A DNA stretch of 64,000 nucleotides from Streptomyces bathyalis (GTDB lineage: Bacteria > Actinomycetota > Actinomycetes > Streptomycetales > Streptomycetaceae): positions 4,278,001-4,342,000 of the forward strand of contig NZ_CP048882.1 in assembly GCF_015910445.1 (NCBI RefSeq), given 5' to 3'. Shown one piece after another: positions 18,543 to 27,292 of the stretch. Position 1 is the first letter of the stretch. Every line of letters begins with the position of its first letter. The position numbers and the translations under genes were made by a program. The notes beneath the pieces were generated by a model. That model searched no databases and was not told the origin of the DNA. It saw only the letters and a program-made list of their open reading frames with translations.

Positions 18543-18576
18543 GGGCGGCCGCCGCACGCGGACCTAGCGTTGCCGC

Positions 18577-19377
18577 ATGACCGAGCAGCTGACACCCGGC
18601 CCGCACTCCGTCGCCCTCGACTTGACCGGCCACACCGTGCTGGTCACCGGTGCCGCGAGCGGCATCGGACGGGCCTGCGCCCTGAGACTGGCCGCGGCGG
18701 GCGCCAAGGTCCGGGTGGTCGACCGCGACGCCGACGGTCTGCGTGCCCTGCAGGACGAGGACGCGGGCGGCTCGGTCCAGCCCCACCCCCTCGACCTCAC
18801 CGACCCGGAAGGGCTCGACGCCGCCGAGAGCCTCGCGGCGGGCACCGACATCCTCGTCAACAACGCGGGCGCCCAACTGGTCCGCCCCATCGAGGAGTTC
18901 CCGCCCGAGGACTTCCGCAGGCTGCTCACGCTGATGCTGGAGGCCCCCTTCCGGCTCGTGCGGGGCGCGCTCCCGCAGATGTACGAGCAGGGCTGGGGCC
19001 GCATCGTGAACATCTCCTCCGTGCACGGGCTGCGCGCCTCGGCGTACAAGTCGGCCTACGTCTCGGCCAAGCACGGTCTGGAGGGCCTGTCGAAGGTCAC
19101 CGCGCTGGAGGGCGCCGAGCGCGGCGTCACGTCCAACTGCGTCAATCCGGCCTACGTCCGTACGCCGCTGGTGGAGCGGCAGATCGCCGACCAGGCTGCG
19201 GCGCACGGCATCTCGGCCGATCGGGTCGTCTCGGAGATCCTGCTGGCCGACTCCGCACTCAAGCGGCTGCTCGAACCCGAGGAGGTCGCCGAATCCGTCG
19301 CCTACCTGTGCACCCCGCAGGCGTCCTTCATCACAGGAGCCTCGCTGCCCCTCGACGGCGGATGGACCGCACACTGA
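18577..19377 (+). CDS. 3-hydroxybutyrate dehydrogenase (short-chain dehydrogenase)
   Basis: A 266-residue classical SDR. The cofactor loop T-G-A-A-S-G-I-G spans residues 24-31, N-N-A-G is at 95-98, and the catalytic set S148, Y161 and K165 is intact. The segments A-Q-L-V-R-P-I-E-E-F-P, V-N-P-A-Y-V-R-T-P-L-V and Q-I-A-D-Q-A-A-A-H-G-I are typical of D-3-hydroxybutyrate dehydrogenases rather than generic SDRs. It would oxidise D-3-hydroxybutyrate to acetoacetate with NAD+. It is divergent from the PHB depolymerase-type esterase, so monomer release outside the cell and oxidation inside form a short pathway. The ATG at 18577 follows the palindrome by 34 bp. Confidence 0.88.
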   Translation: MTEQLTPGPHSVALDLTGHTVLVTGAASGIGRACALRLAAAGAKVRVVDRDADGLRALQDEDAGGSVQPHPLDLTDPEGLDAAESLAAGTDILVNNAGAQLVRPIEEFPPEDFRRLLTLMLEAPFRLVRGALPQMYEQGWGRIVNISSVHGLRASAYKSAYVSAKHGLEGLSKVTALEGAERGVTSNCVNPAYVRTPLVERQIADQAAAHGISADRVVSEILLADSALKRLLEPEEVAESVAYLCTPQASFITGASLPLDGGWTAH

Positions 19378-19497
19378 CGACGGGGCCGTATCAACGGCCG
19401 GGCAGCGCCGGGGGCCGCCCGCCCGGCGGTGCTCCGGCCCCCCTGCGGACCGTCCGCCCCTGGCGTCACGACACCCACCCCGGGTAAGCCTGTGACC

Positions 19498-21384
19498 ATG
19501 CCCGAAGCCCGGCCTTCCGACGCCGCCTACCTGGAACTCCTCTCGCGCCGTGCGCCCGCCGAGGCGTACGACGAACCGCTGGCGCGCGCCCGCGAGGCCG
19601 GCGCACCGTCCGGTGAGCTCGCCGCCCTCGAGAGCGGCAAGCTGCTGGCGCTGCGCATCCGCGCGGAACTGGAGGGGCGGCGCCGCCGTGAGGCCGAGCT
19701 GACCGCGCTCATCGAGACCGTGCACGACCTCGCGGGGCTGCGCGACCTGGACGACGTGCTCCGCGCGATCGTGCAGCGTGCCCGCTCGCTGCTGGGCACC
19801 GAGGTCGCGTACATGACCCTCACGGACCACGAGCGCGGCGACACCTACATGCGGGTCACCGAGGGCTCGGTCTCCGCCCGCTTCCAGCAGGTGCGCCTCG
19901 GCATGGGCGAGGGCCTCGGCGGGCTCGTGGCGCAGACCGCACGCCCCTACGTCACCGACAACTACCCGACGGACGCGCGCTTCCGGCACACCGGCCCCAT
20001 CGACGCCGCGGTCGGCGAGGAGGGCCTGATCGCCATCCTCGGGGTGCCGCTGCTGCTCGGCGGACGCGACGTCATCGGCGTCCTCTACGCCGCCGACCGC
20101 CGCGCGCGCGTCTTCGAACGTGAACAGATCGCGCTGCTCGGCTCGTTCGCGGCCCACGCGGCCGTGGCGATCGACACCGCACGCCTGCTCTCCGAGACCC
20201 GCGACGCGATGGCCGAGCTGGAGAGCGCCAACGAGACGATGAAGCGCGCCAGCGACGTGCACGACAGGCTCACCGAACTCGTGCTGCGCGGCGGCGACGT
20301 GACGGACGTGGCCGCCGCCGTCTCCGAAGTGCTCGCGGGGCGCGTCGAGTTCGTCGAACCGTCCGCCGCGTCCGCGCGTCCCGCGGTGGAACGCTCACGC
20401 AGCGCCGGCCACGCGATGCGGGACCGCGACACCTGGGTCACCGCCGTCTCCGCGAGCGGCGAACTCCTGGGCGCGCTCGCGCTGCACGGTCATCCCGTGC
20501 TCGACCCCGTCGACCAGCGCACCTTCGAGCGCGCCGCCATGGTCACGTCCCTGCTGCTGCTCGCACGCCGCTCCGCCGGCGAGGCCGAGCAGCGCGTACG
20601 CGGCGAACTCCTCGACGACCTCCTGGACTCCACGAGCCACGACCCGCGCCTGCTGCGCGACCGCGCGGCACGGCTGCACGCCGACCTCGACGCACCGCAC
20701 GTACTGCTCAGCGCCCGGCTCGAAGGCCATGGGGACCCCGCGGAGAAGGAGGAGAGCCCCGGCAGGCAGCGCCTGTGGGCCGCCGCCTCCCACCTGGCCG
20801 TCACCCGGCACGGGATGGCCGCCGCCAGGGACGGCGGGATCGTGCTGCTGCTGCCGCTGCGCTCCGACAGCACGCCCTCCCGCATCGCCTGCGAGATCGC
20901 CGCCGAACTCGGGCACTCGGCGGGCGCGCCCGTCACCGTCGGCGCATCGGCGCCCGTGGCCGCGCCCGCCGCCGAGTCCGGAGCCGTCGCCGCGGCCTAC
21001 CCGGAGGCGCGGCGCTGCGTGGACGCTCTGCGGCTGCTCGGGCGCTCCGGTCAGGGCGCGGCGGCCGAGGACTTCGGCTTCATCGGCATGCTGCTGACCG
21101 ACAGCCGCGACGTGGGCAGCTTCGTACGCCGCACGCTCGGGCCCGTACTGGACTACGACGCACGACGCGGCACCGACCTGGTGGCCACCATGGACGCCTA
21201 CTTCGCGTGCGGGATGAGCCCCGCACGCGCGAAGGACGAACTGCACGTGCACGTCAACACCGTCGCCCAGCGCCTGGAGCGTGTGGCCAGGCTGCTGGGC
21301 GACGACTGGCAGTCCCCGGAACGTGCCCTCGAGACGCAGCTCGCGCTACGGCTGCACCGACTCGCGGGAGCGGTCGGACGGTGA
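19498..21384 (+). CDS. GAF-domain transcriptional regulator with PucR-type C-terminal HTH
   Basis: A 628-residue cytoplasmic regulator. An N-terminal coiled region leads to a GAF domain (about 70-230: L-R-A-I-V-Q-R-A-R-S-L-L-G-T-E through V-P-L-L-L-G-G-R-D-V-I-G-V-L-Y-A-A-D-R-R). A second region resembles the PucR/CdaR central domain. The C-terminus (about 560-625) has the PucR HTH pattern Y-F-A-C-G-M-S-P-A-R-A-K-D-E-L-H-V-H-V-N-T-V. It follows the dehydrogenase gene on the same strand after 120 bp and is the obvious candidate regulator of the PHB module. Its last 39 bp overlap the end of the convergent transporter gene. The ligand is unknown. Confidence 0.88.
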   Translation: MPEARPSDAAYLELLSRRAPAEAYDEPLARAREAGAPSGELAALESGKLLALRIRAELEGRRRREAELTALIETVHDLAGLRDLDDVLRAIVQRARSLLGTEVAYMTLTDHERGDTYMRVTEGSVSARFQQVRLGMGEGLGGLVAQTARPYVTDNYPTDARFRHTGPIDAAVGEEGLIAILGVPLLLGGRDVIGVLYAADRRARVFEREQIALLGSFAAHAAVAIDTARLLSETRDAMAELESANETMKRASDVHDRLTELVLRGGDVTDVAAAVSEVLAGRVEFVEPSAASARPAVERSRSAGHAMRDRDTWVTAVSASGELLGALALHGHPVLDPVDQRTFERAAMVTSLLLLARRSAGEAEQRVRGELLDDLLDSTSHDPRLLRDRAARLHADLDAPHVLLSARLEGHGDPAEKEESPGRQRLWAAASHLAVTRHGMAAARDGGIVLLLPLRSDSTPSRIACEIAAELGHSAGAPVTVGASAPVAAPAAESGAVAAAYPEARRCVDALRLLGRSGQGAAAEDFGFIGMLLTDSRDVGSFVRRTLGPVLDYDARRGTDLVATMDAYFACGMSPARAKDELHVHVNTVAQRLERVARLLGDDWQSPERALETQLALRLHRLAGAVGR

Positions 21385-22857
21385 ACTCGGCGTCCGCGGG
21401 CCGGCCTTGGGGGAGCCCGCCCGCTTGCCGTCGACGCTGTCGTCCTCGCCGATCTGCGTCAGGTCGCGCTTGCTGGTCTCCTTCGCACACGCGATTGCGA
21501 GGATGGTCAGCAGAGCGGCGCCGATGACGTACAGCGCGATCGGTGTCGAGCTGCCGTAGTCCGCCAGCAGCGCCGTGGCGATCAGCGGCGCCGGCGCACC
21601 CGCCGCCACGGACGAGAACTGCGCACCGATGGACGCACCGGAGTAGCGCAGCCTCGTGGCGAACAGCTCGGAGAAGAAGGCCGCCTGAGGCGCGTACATC
21701 GCACCGTGCAGGATCAGGCCGACCATCACCGCGAGCACCATCGCACCGAAGCTCTTGGTGTTCAGCAGCTCGAAGAACGGGAAGACCCACAGGCCGGTCC
21801 CGATGGCGCCCAGCATGTAGACCGGACGGCGTCCGAGCCGGTCGGAGAGCGCACCCCACGCGGGGATCACCGCGAAGTGCACCGCGGAGGAGATGAGCAC
21901 CGCGTTGAGAGCCGTCTGCTGCGAGAGGCCCAGCTCCTTGGTGACGTAGACGAGGATGAACGCGGTGATGACGTAGAAGGCGATGTTCTCCGCCATGCGC
22001 GCGCCCATCGCGATGAGCACGTCCTTCCAGTGGAAGCGCAGCACGGCGATCAGCGGCATCCGCTCCACCTGCGCGTCCCCGCCGCTCATCGCGGCCTCCG
22101 CCTTGCGGGCCTCGGCGCGTTCGCGGGCCTCCTTGAAGACCGGCGTCTCGTCGACCGCGAGCCGGATCCACATGCCGACGCCGACCAGCACGGCCGAGAG
22201 CAGGAACGGCACCCGCCAGCCCCAGCTCAGGAAGGCCTCCTCCGACAGCAGCGCCGTCAGCACCGCCAGCACGGCCACGCCCAGCAACTGCCCCGCGGGC
22301 GCGCCCGTCTGCGGCCAGGAGGCCCAGAACCCGCGGCGCTTCGCGTCCCCGTGCTCGGAGACCAGCAGCACCGCGCCGCCCCACTCGCCGCCGAGCGCGA
22401 AGCCCTGGATGAGGCGCAGGACCGTCAGCAGCACGGGTGCGAGCGAGCCGACAGCGGCATGCGTGGGCAGCAGCCCGATCGCGAACGTCGCCCCGCCCAT
22501 CATCAGCAGGCTCAGCACGAGCAGCTTCTTGCGGCCGATCCGGTCGCCGTAGTGCCCGAAGACGAGCGCCCCGATGGGACGGGCGGCGAAGCCGACGGCG
22601 AGGGTGAGGAAGGCCAGCAGCGTGCCGACCAGCGGGTCGGAGCTCGGGAAGAAGAGCTTGTCGAAGACGAGGGCTGCGGCCGAACCGTAGAGGAAGAAGT
22701 CGTACCACTCGATCGTCGTGCCGACGAGGCTGGCGGCGACGATGCGCTTCAGCGACGACGACGCGGGCGAGGAGGACGACGGTGCCGGGGAGGCCGGCTT
22801 CGGCGACGCGGGATCAGGCGTCGGGCTCTTGTCAGCTGCGGGATTCTCGGGGGTCAT
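21346..22857 (-). CDS. MHS-family MFS transporter (metabolite:proton symporter)
   Basis: A 503-residue 12-helix permease. A Ser/Pro-rich N-terminal tail of about 35 residues precedes the MHS start ([16 protein letters not shown]). The loop 2-3 MFS motif is [11 protein letters not shown], and [11 protein letters not shown] and [10 protein letters not shown] also fit the ProP/ShiA/KgtP group. It should import a small carboxylate or zwitterion with protons. Next to a 3-hydroxybutyrate dehydrogenase and its likely regulator, 3-hydroxybutyrate is a reasonable substrate guess. It is convergent with the regulator, overlapping by 39 bp, and divergent from gpmA. Confidence 0.85.
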   Translation of the reverse strand: MTPENPAADKSPTPDPASPKPASPAPSSSSPASSSLKRIVAASLVGTTIEWYDFFLYGSAAALVFDKLFFPSSDPLVGTLLAFLTLAVGFAARPIGALVFGHYGDRIGRKKLLVLSLLMMGGATFAIGLLPTHAAVGSLAPVLLTVLRLIQGFALGGEWGGAVLLVSEHGDAKRRGFWASWPQTGAPAGQLLGVAVLAVLTALLSEEAFLSWGWRVPFLLSAVLVGVGMWIRLAVDETPVFKEARERAEARKAEAAMSGGDAQVERMPLIAVLRFHWKDVLIAMGARMAENIAFYVITAFILVYVTKELGLSQQTALNAVLISSAVHFAVIPAWGALSDRLGRRPVYMLGAIGTGLWVFPFFELLNTKSFGAMVLAVMVGLILHGAMYAPQAAFFSELFATRLRYSGASIGAQFSSVAAGAPAPLIATALLADYGSSTPIALYVIGAALLTILAIACAKETSKRDLTQIGEDDSVDGKRAGSPKAGPRTPSSPSDRSRESVQP

Positions 22858-22970
22858 GGCGTGACCGTAGGGACGAACCGGCCGCCGACACATGTGCGCG
22901 GGAGCCACACCGCCGTGAGCGGATATCGCCTCCGAACACACCGCCGGACACACCCAGTAGGGTGCTCCGC

Positions 22971-23729
22971 ATGGCCGACGCACCGTACAAGCTGATCCTC
23001 CTCCGGCACGGAGAGAGCGATTGGAACGCTAAGAACCTGTTCACCGGCTGGGTGGACGTGAACCTCACCGAGAAGGGCGAGAAGGAGGCGGTCCGCGGCG
23101 GCGAGTTGATCAAGGACGCCGGACTGCTCCCCGACGTGCTGCACACCTCCGTGCAGAAGCGGGCGATCCGCACCGCGCAGCTCGCACTGGAGTCCGCCGA
23201 CCGGCTCTGGATCCCGGTCCGCCGCTCCTGGCGGCTCAACGAGCGGCACTACGGAGCCCTGCAGGGCAAGGACAAGGCGCAGATCCGTGAGGAGTTCGGC
23301 GAGGAGCAGTTCATGCTCTGGCGCCGCTCGTACGACACCCCGCCGCCCGAACTGCCCGACGGCGCCGAGTACTCGCAGAGCGACGACCCGCGCTACGCCG
23401 GAGTTCCGAGCGAGCTGCGCCCGCGCACCGAGTGCCTCAAGGACGTCGTGGGAAGGATGCTGCCGTACTGGTTCGACGGCATCATCCCGGACCTTCTCGC
23501 GGGGCGCACCGTCCTGGTCGCCGCGCACGGCAACTCCCTGCGGGCCCTCGTGAAGCACCTCGACGGCGTCTCCGACGAGGACATCGCGGGCCTGAACATC
23601 CCTACCGGTATCCCGCTCAGCTACGAACTGGACGCCGATTTCCACCCGGTGGTCCGCGGCGGCACCTACCTCGACCCCGAGGCGGCGAAGGCCGCGATCG
23701 AGGCCGTGAAGAACCAGGGCAAGAAGTAG
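22971..23729 (+). CDS. gpmA: 2,3-bisphosphoglycerate-dependent phosphoglycerate mutase
   Basis: A 252-residue glycolytic enzyme interconverting 3- and 2-phosphoglycerate in the cytoplasm. The phosphohistidine is H13 in [32 protein letters not shown] and the second catalytic His in [10 protein letters not shown] all match dPGM closely, and the length is normal. ATG 22971 is the start. The gene ends in a strong hairpin at 23745-23783, so it is probably monocistronic. Its promoter region is shared with the divergent MHS transporter gene. Confidence 0.95.
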   Translation: MADAPYKLILLRHGESDWNAKNLFTGWVDVNLTEKGEKEAVRGGELIKDAGLLPDVLHTSVQKRAIRTAQLALESADRLWIPVRRSWRLNERHYGALQGKDKAQIREEFGEEQFMLWRRSYDTPPPELPDGAEYSQSDDPRYAGVPSELRPRTECLKDVVGRMLPYWFDGIIPDLLAGRTVLVAAHGNSLRALVKHLDGVSDEDIAGLNIPTGIPLSYELDADFHPVVRGGTYLDPEAAKAAIEAVKNQGKK

Positions 23730-23744
23730 CACCACGACTCGAAG

Positions 23745-23783
23745 AAGCCCCCTGCCTGCGGTTGTCCCGCGAGCAGGGGGCTT
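23745..23783 (+). terminator. Terminator of gpmA
   Basis: AAGCCCCCTGC (23745-23755) pairs perfectly with GCAGGGGGCTT (23773-23783) around a 17-base loop, 16 bp after the gpmA stop. A T-containing tail (GCTTCTG) follows. Confidence 0.85.
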
Positions 23784-24142
23784 GCTTCTGACGGCGGCCA
23801 CCGCCTCCCGGGTGTCCCGCCGGCCGACCCCCGTGGGTGGTCGGTGGTCTGCGCGACGAGGACGATGCAGCGGATGCCGCCCCCGGCACCGGCCTGTCCG
23901 CCGGTGATGCTCATCCGGGTCAGGTCGAGACTGCCGAGGCCTCTCGATTTCGACAATGCGGAAACTGCCGGTGACGGCGAGGCGCCCACCGCTCTTCACG
24001 GCCCCTGTCGGCGGTTTCGCCAGGTGGGGAGCGTCGCCGTGCCCGCCGCCGTCCGGCCGCCGAAATGTTGCCGGAGCGGTGCGCGCGCCGGAGGCTGAGC
24101 GCAACCTCCGCAACCCCGCCTCCCCCACAAGGAGTCAGCGCA
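23784..24142. other. Intergenic region without a recognisable gene
   Basis: About 360 bp between the gpmA terminator and the next gene. I see no frame with convincing coding character and no tRNA. The last 15 bp hold the AAGGAG ribosome-binding site of the following gene, whose promoter must lie here. Confidence 0.5.
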
Positions 24143-24433
24143 ATGAGGATGATGCTCAGAGCCCTCATGGACACCGAGAAGTCGAACAAGGCGATTGAGA
24201 ACGGCCAGATGCAGAAGATGATGGACGCGCTCACGGACCAGCTCAAACCGGAAGCGGCGTACTACAGCCCGCACGCCGGCAAGCGCTCCTGCATCATGAT
24301 CTTCGACATGAAGGAGAGCTCTCAGCTGCCGCCCATCGTCGAGATGCTGTTCCAGACGATGGGTGCGGAGGTCGAGATCCAGCCCGTGATGAACCGTGAG
24401 GAGCTGCACAAGGGCCTGGCGGCAATCGCCTGA
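24143..24433 (+). CDS. Small conserved-looking protein of unknown function
   Basis: A 96-residue soluble protein starting at ATG 24143, 8 bp after AAGGAG. It is Met-rich (M-R-M-M-L-R-A-L-M-D at the start; N-G-Q-M-Q-K-M-M-D-A-L) and forms an alpha/beta pattern with a central strand S-C-I-M-I-F-D-M-K and a later I-V-E-M-L-F-Q-T-M-G-A-E-V-E-I. This resembles a dimeric alpha-beta barrel (ferredoxin-like) fold as in DUF3303-type proteins, which is a guess from pattern. No catalytic residue is obvious. It stands alone, followed by a tandem repeat and a strong terminator. Confidence 0.75.
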   Translation: MRMMLRALMDTEKSNKAIENGQMQKMMDALTDQLKPEAAYYSPHAGKRSCIMIFDMKESSQLPPIVEMLFQTMGAEVEIQPVMNREELHKGLAAIA

Positions 24434-24438
24434 GCGGA

Positions 24439-24471
24439 CTCCAGGCACGAACTGCCTCCAGGCACGAACTG
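24439..24471. repeat. Tandem 16-bp direct repeat after a stop codon
   Basis: CTCCAGGCACGAACTG occurs at 24439-24454 and again at 24456-24471, starting 5 bp after the stop of the small gene. The second copy runs into the terminator stem. It is one of several short tandem duplications at gene ends in this window. Confidence 0.8.
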
Positions 24472-24506
24472 AGGGCCCTGCCTCGTCGAACCGGGCAGGG
24501 CCCTCA
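24470..24506. terminator. Bidirectional terminator between convergent small genes
   Basis: TGAGGGCCCTGC (24470-24481) pairs perfectly with GCAGGGCCCTCA (24495-24506) around a 13-base loop. It lies between the plus-strand small gene and the minus-strand Cys-rich gene and can serve both. Confidence 0.85.
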
Positions 24507-24520
24507 GCGGCAGTACCCCG

Positions 24521-24670
24521 TCAGCCGCAGCAACCGCCGCACTGACACGGGCCGCCGGACTGGCATCCGCACCCGCATCCCGGGCCGCACCCGCACGCCC
24601 CCAGTACGTGCAGGGACGGCCTCTCCTCCGACCGCGCGGGGGACAGGGCCGGATCGTTGTGATCAGCCAT
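24521..24670 (-). CDS. 49-residue cysteine-rich peptide, possible metal-binding (metallothionein-like)
   Basis: A short gene with an unusually strong ribosome-binding site: GGAGAAGGAGGGAACTC directly precedes the ATG at 24668-24670. The N-terminal half (about 24 residues) is ordinary and polar. The C-terminal half packs nine cysteines into about 24 residues separated mostly by glycine (C-G-C-G-P-G-C-G-C-G-C, then P-C-Q-C-G-G-C-C-G). There is no signal peptide. Such spacing suits cluster-type binding of Zn, Cu or another thiophilic metal, or iron-sulfur storage; this is inferred from composition. It lies between phoU and a convergent small gene, separated from both by terminator or spacer. Confidence 0.75.
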   Translation of the reverse strand: MADHNDPALSPARSEERPSLHVLGACGCGPGCGCGCQSGGPCQCGGCCG

Positions 24671-24793
24671 GAGTTCCCTCCTTCTCCTCCCCGGTCCACT
24701 CCCACCCTCCGGCCCGCCCCCACGGGCGCGCAAAGAGCGCGTAGGTGCACGAAAAGGCCGGGCGTGCCCCCGACGCCGTGCGGCCGCAGGCGC

Positions 24794-25495
24794 TCAGGAG
24801 CTCTCGACCGGTGCGGTGCCGTCGCCGGCCGCCGCGGCCGCCGGGTCCAGCTCGTCCGCGTAGTCGCCGGTGACCAGATAGACGACGCGACGGGCCACGG
24901 AGACCGCGTGGTCCGCGAAGCGCTCGTAGTAGCGCCCGAGCAGCGTCACGTCGACAGCCGTCTCGATGCCGTGGTGCCAGCGGTCGTCCATCAGGTGCTG
25001 GAAGAGCGTGCGGTGCAGGTCGTCCATCGCGTCGTCGTCCTGCTCCAGCTGCATCGCCAGATCGACGTCCTTGGTGATGATCACCTCTGCGGCCTTCGCC
25101 ATCAGCCGCTGCGCCAGCTGCCCCATCTCCAGCAGCGTCGCCTGCAGATCACTCGGTACGGCCGAGTTGGGGAAACGCAGCCGCGCCACCTTCGCGACGT
25201 GCTGCGCCAGGTCGCCGGAGCGCTCCAGATCGGCGCTCATCCGCAGCGAGGTGACGACTATCCGCAGATCGGTCGCGACGGGCTGCTGGCGCGCGAGCAG
25301 CTGGATGGCTCGGCTCTCCAGATCGCGCTGGATGTCGTCGACCTTCTCGTCCGCGGCGATGACGCTCTCGGCCAGCTTCAGGTCCGCGTCCAGCATCGCC
25401 GTCGTGGCGCGGCCGATCGCAGAGCCGACGAACCGGGCCATGTCGACCAGGCTGTCGCTGATCGAGTCCAGCTCCTCGTGGTACGCGTCACGCAT
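24794..25495 (-). CDS. phoU: PhoU, phosphate transport/signalling regulator
   Basis: A 233-residue all-helical protein with the two PhoU three-helix repeats: M-R-D-A-Y-H-E-E-L-D-S-I-S at the start, A-I-Q-L-L-A-R-Q-Q-P-V-A-T-D-L-R and D-L-E-R-S-G-D-L-A-Q-H-V-A-K in the first repeat, and Y-Y-E-R-F-A-D-H-A-V-S-V-A-R-R-V in the second. The acidic metal-binding motifs E-X3-D are present. PhoU restrains PhoR signalling and Pst transport when phosphate is plentiful. The gene is divergent from phoR-phoP across 201 bp containing an inferred PHO box oriented toward phoU. The C-terminal tail is Ala/Asp-rich. Confidence 0.95.
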   Translation of the reverse strand: MRDAYHEELDSISDSLVDMARFVGSAIGRATTAMLDADLKLAESVIAADEKVDDIQRDLESRAIQLLARQQPVATDLRIVVTSLRMSADLERSGDLAQHVAKVARLRFPNSAVPSDLQATLLEMGQLAQRLMAKAAEVIITKDVDLAMQLEQDDDAMDDLHRTLFQHLMDDRWHHGIETAVDVTLLGRYYERFADHAVSVARRVVYLVTGDYADELDPAAAAAGDGTAPVESS

Positions 25496-25591
25496 GGCTG
25501 TCCTTCCCTCGCATGTTCTCTCGACAGAGGGGCCCCGGAGGACCGGCCTCAGGTTCCCACGCTCCGTCCGGAATGCGTCTGTCGCCGACCC

Positions 25592-25624
25592 CCCGGATGA
25601 ATCGACCGCGACCTCAAGGTGAAC
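25592..25624 (-). promoter_or_regulatory. Inferred PHO box (PhoP-binding direct repeats) upstream of phoU
   Basis: Read on the minus strand, three contiguous 11-bp units occur: GTTCACCTTGA, GGTCGCGGTCG and ATTCATCCGGG. The first matches the Streptomyces PHO-box unit (GTTCACC plus 4) exactly in its heptamer, and the third in 5 of 7 positions. They lie about 100-130 bp upstream of phoU and about 75 bp before phoR. The location matches the known PhoP-controlled phoU/phoRP intergenic region of Streptomyces. Confidence 0.65.
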
Positions 25625-25696
25625 TCTGGGAGACGAGTGTTCGAGGTCCCCTTCTTCCCCTGGGGCGGTACCGACGAGCACGCATAGCCTTGAGGC

Positions 25697-27292
25697 ATGA
25701 ACGTGAACGCGGCGGTCGCCGCAGCGGCGGCGATCGCCGGAGTACTGACCGGCGTGATCGCGATGCTGGCGTTCCGCTGGAGCGAGCGCGACCAGGCCCG
25801 TCCCACGCGCTCCTCGCTGCACACCGAGGCCGTTCTGCCGCCCGGTGTGGACACCGTGCTGTCCGTGCTGCGCTCCTCCGCCGTCGTCCTGGACGAGGCG
25901 GACGAGGTGGTCAAGGCGAGCTCCGCCGCGTACGCCCTGGGGCTGGTGCGTGGCGGCCGGCTGGCCGTCGAGCCGATGCTGAAGATGGCCCGCGAGACGA
26001 GGCGGGACGGAGAGATACGGCAGGTCGACCTGGATCTCCCGCGGCGCGGTACGGGCCGGGGCGACGCCCTCGCCGTGTCCGCCCGCGTGGCACCGCTCGG
26101 CTCCCGTCTCGTACTGCTGCTCGTCGAGGACATGACGGAGGCCCGCCGCATAGAGGCCGTGCGCCGTGACTTCGTGGCGAACGTCAGCCATGAGCTGAAG
26201 ACCCCGGTCGGCGCGCTGTCCCTGCTCTCCGAGGCGGTACTGGACGCGGCGGACGACCCCGAGGCGGTCGAGCGCTTCGCCGGGCGCATGCAGTACGAGG
26301 CGACGCGGCTGACAAGCCTCGTCCAGGAGCTGATCGACCTCTCGCGCGTGCAGAACGACGACCCGCTGGGCGATTCCGAGCAGGTCGGCGTGGACGAGCT
26401 GATGGGCGAGGCGATCGACCGCTGCCGCCAGTCCGCGGGCAGCAAGCAGATCACGCTCGTCGCGGGCCGTACGAGCGTCGGCGGCACGTCCACGAGCGGC
26501 ACCGCCGACGGCGGGCTCCATGTGTGGGGCAACCGCAGCCAGCTCGCGGCCGCCCTCGGCAACCTCGTCGAGAACGCCGTGAACTACTCGCCCGCCCGCA
26601 CCCGCGTCGGCATCGCCGGGCGCCGGGTGGCGGCCCCCGGCGGGGACTTCATCGAGATATCGGTCAGCGACCAGGGCATCGGCATCTCCGAGCGGGACAA
26701 GGAGCGGGTCTTCGAGCGGTTCTACCGTGTGGACCCGGCCCGCTCCCGTGCCACCGGCGGCACCGGCCTGGGACTGGCCATCGTCAAGCATGTGGCAGCG
26801 TCGCACGGCGGCGAGGTCACCGTGTGGAGCGCCGAAGGACAGGGCTCCACGTTCACGCTCCGGCTGCCGGAGGGCGGACCCGGACGGAGCGGCGCGGAGT
26901 CGCAGGAGCGCCGCGGCGGAAGCCCGTCCGAGGACGTCGACGAGGAGCTGGAGGACTTCGAGGAGGCGGCGGACTCCCTGGACGAGGCCGGCGAGGCCGA
27001 CCCGGCCGATCACGCCGCTCAGGCCGGCCCGGGCGAACCCACCGGCCCGGCGGAGCCCGCGGATCCGGACCAGCACCGGCACCGCCGCGGCTCCTCCGAG
27101 CCCGGGGACTCCGCTTCCGCGACCCGCTCGGGCGAACCCCCACCGGCTTCCCGTGCCACCCCCGCTACCCCTTCCTCCCTTTCCCCTTCTTCTCCCTCTC
27201 CCACTTCCTTTTCCAGTCCCTCCCCATCTCCGTTCACAACGCCGCGCGGTCTGCTGCGCGCCCCTGAAACCGCCCCGGAGGTCCTCCCGTGA
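25697..27292 (+). CDS. phoR: PhoR, phosphate-sensing histidine kinase
   Basis: A 531-residue SenX3/PhoR-type kinase. One N-terminal membrane helix (about 5-27) and no extracellular domain; a degenerate PAS-like region follows. HisKA carries H165 in N-V-S-H-E-L-K-T-P-V-G. N box N-L-V-E-N-A-V-N-Y-S, then D-Q-G-I-G-I, F-E-R-F-Y-R-V-D and G-T-G-L-G-L-A-I-V-K-H are intact. It phosphorylates PhoP at low phosphate. The C-terminus is odd: about 130 residues beyond the kinase domain are Glu/Ala/Pro- then Ser/Pro-rich low complexity, much longer than usual. Its stop overlaps the phoP GTG, so the pair is coupled. Confidence 0.94.
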   Translation: MNVNAAVAAAAAIAGVLTGVIAMLAFRWSERDQARPTRSSLHTEAVLPPGVDTVLSVLRSSAVVLDEADEVVKASSAAYALGLVRGGRLAVEPMLKMARETRRDGEIRQVDLDLPRRGTGRGDALAVSARVAPLGSRLVLLLVEDMTEARRIEAVRRDFVANVSHELKTPVGALSLLSEAVLDAADDPEAVERFAGRMQYEATRLTSLVQELIDLSRVQNDDPLGDSEQVGVDELMGEAIDRCRQSAGSKQITLVAGRTSVGGTSTSGTADGGLHVWGNRSQLAAALGNLVENAVNYSPARTRVGIAGRRVAAPGGDFIEISVSDQGIGISERDKERVFERFYRVDPARSRATGGTGLGLAIVKHVAASHGGEVTVWSAEGQGSTFTLRLPEGGPGRSGAESQERRGGSPSEDVDEELEDFEEAADSLDEAGEADPADHAAQAGPGEPTGPAEPADPDQHRHRRGSSEPGDSASATRSGEPPPASRATPATPSSLSPSSPSPTSFSSPSPSPFTTPRGLLRAPETAPEVLP

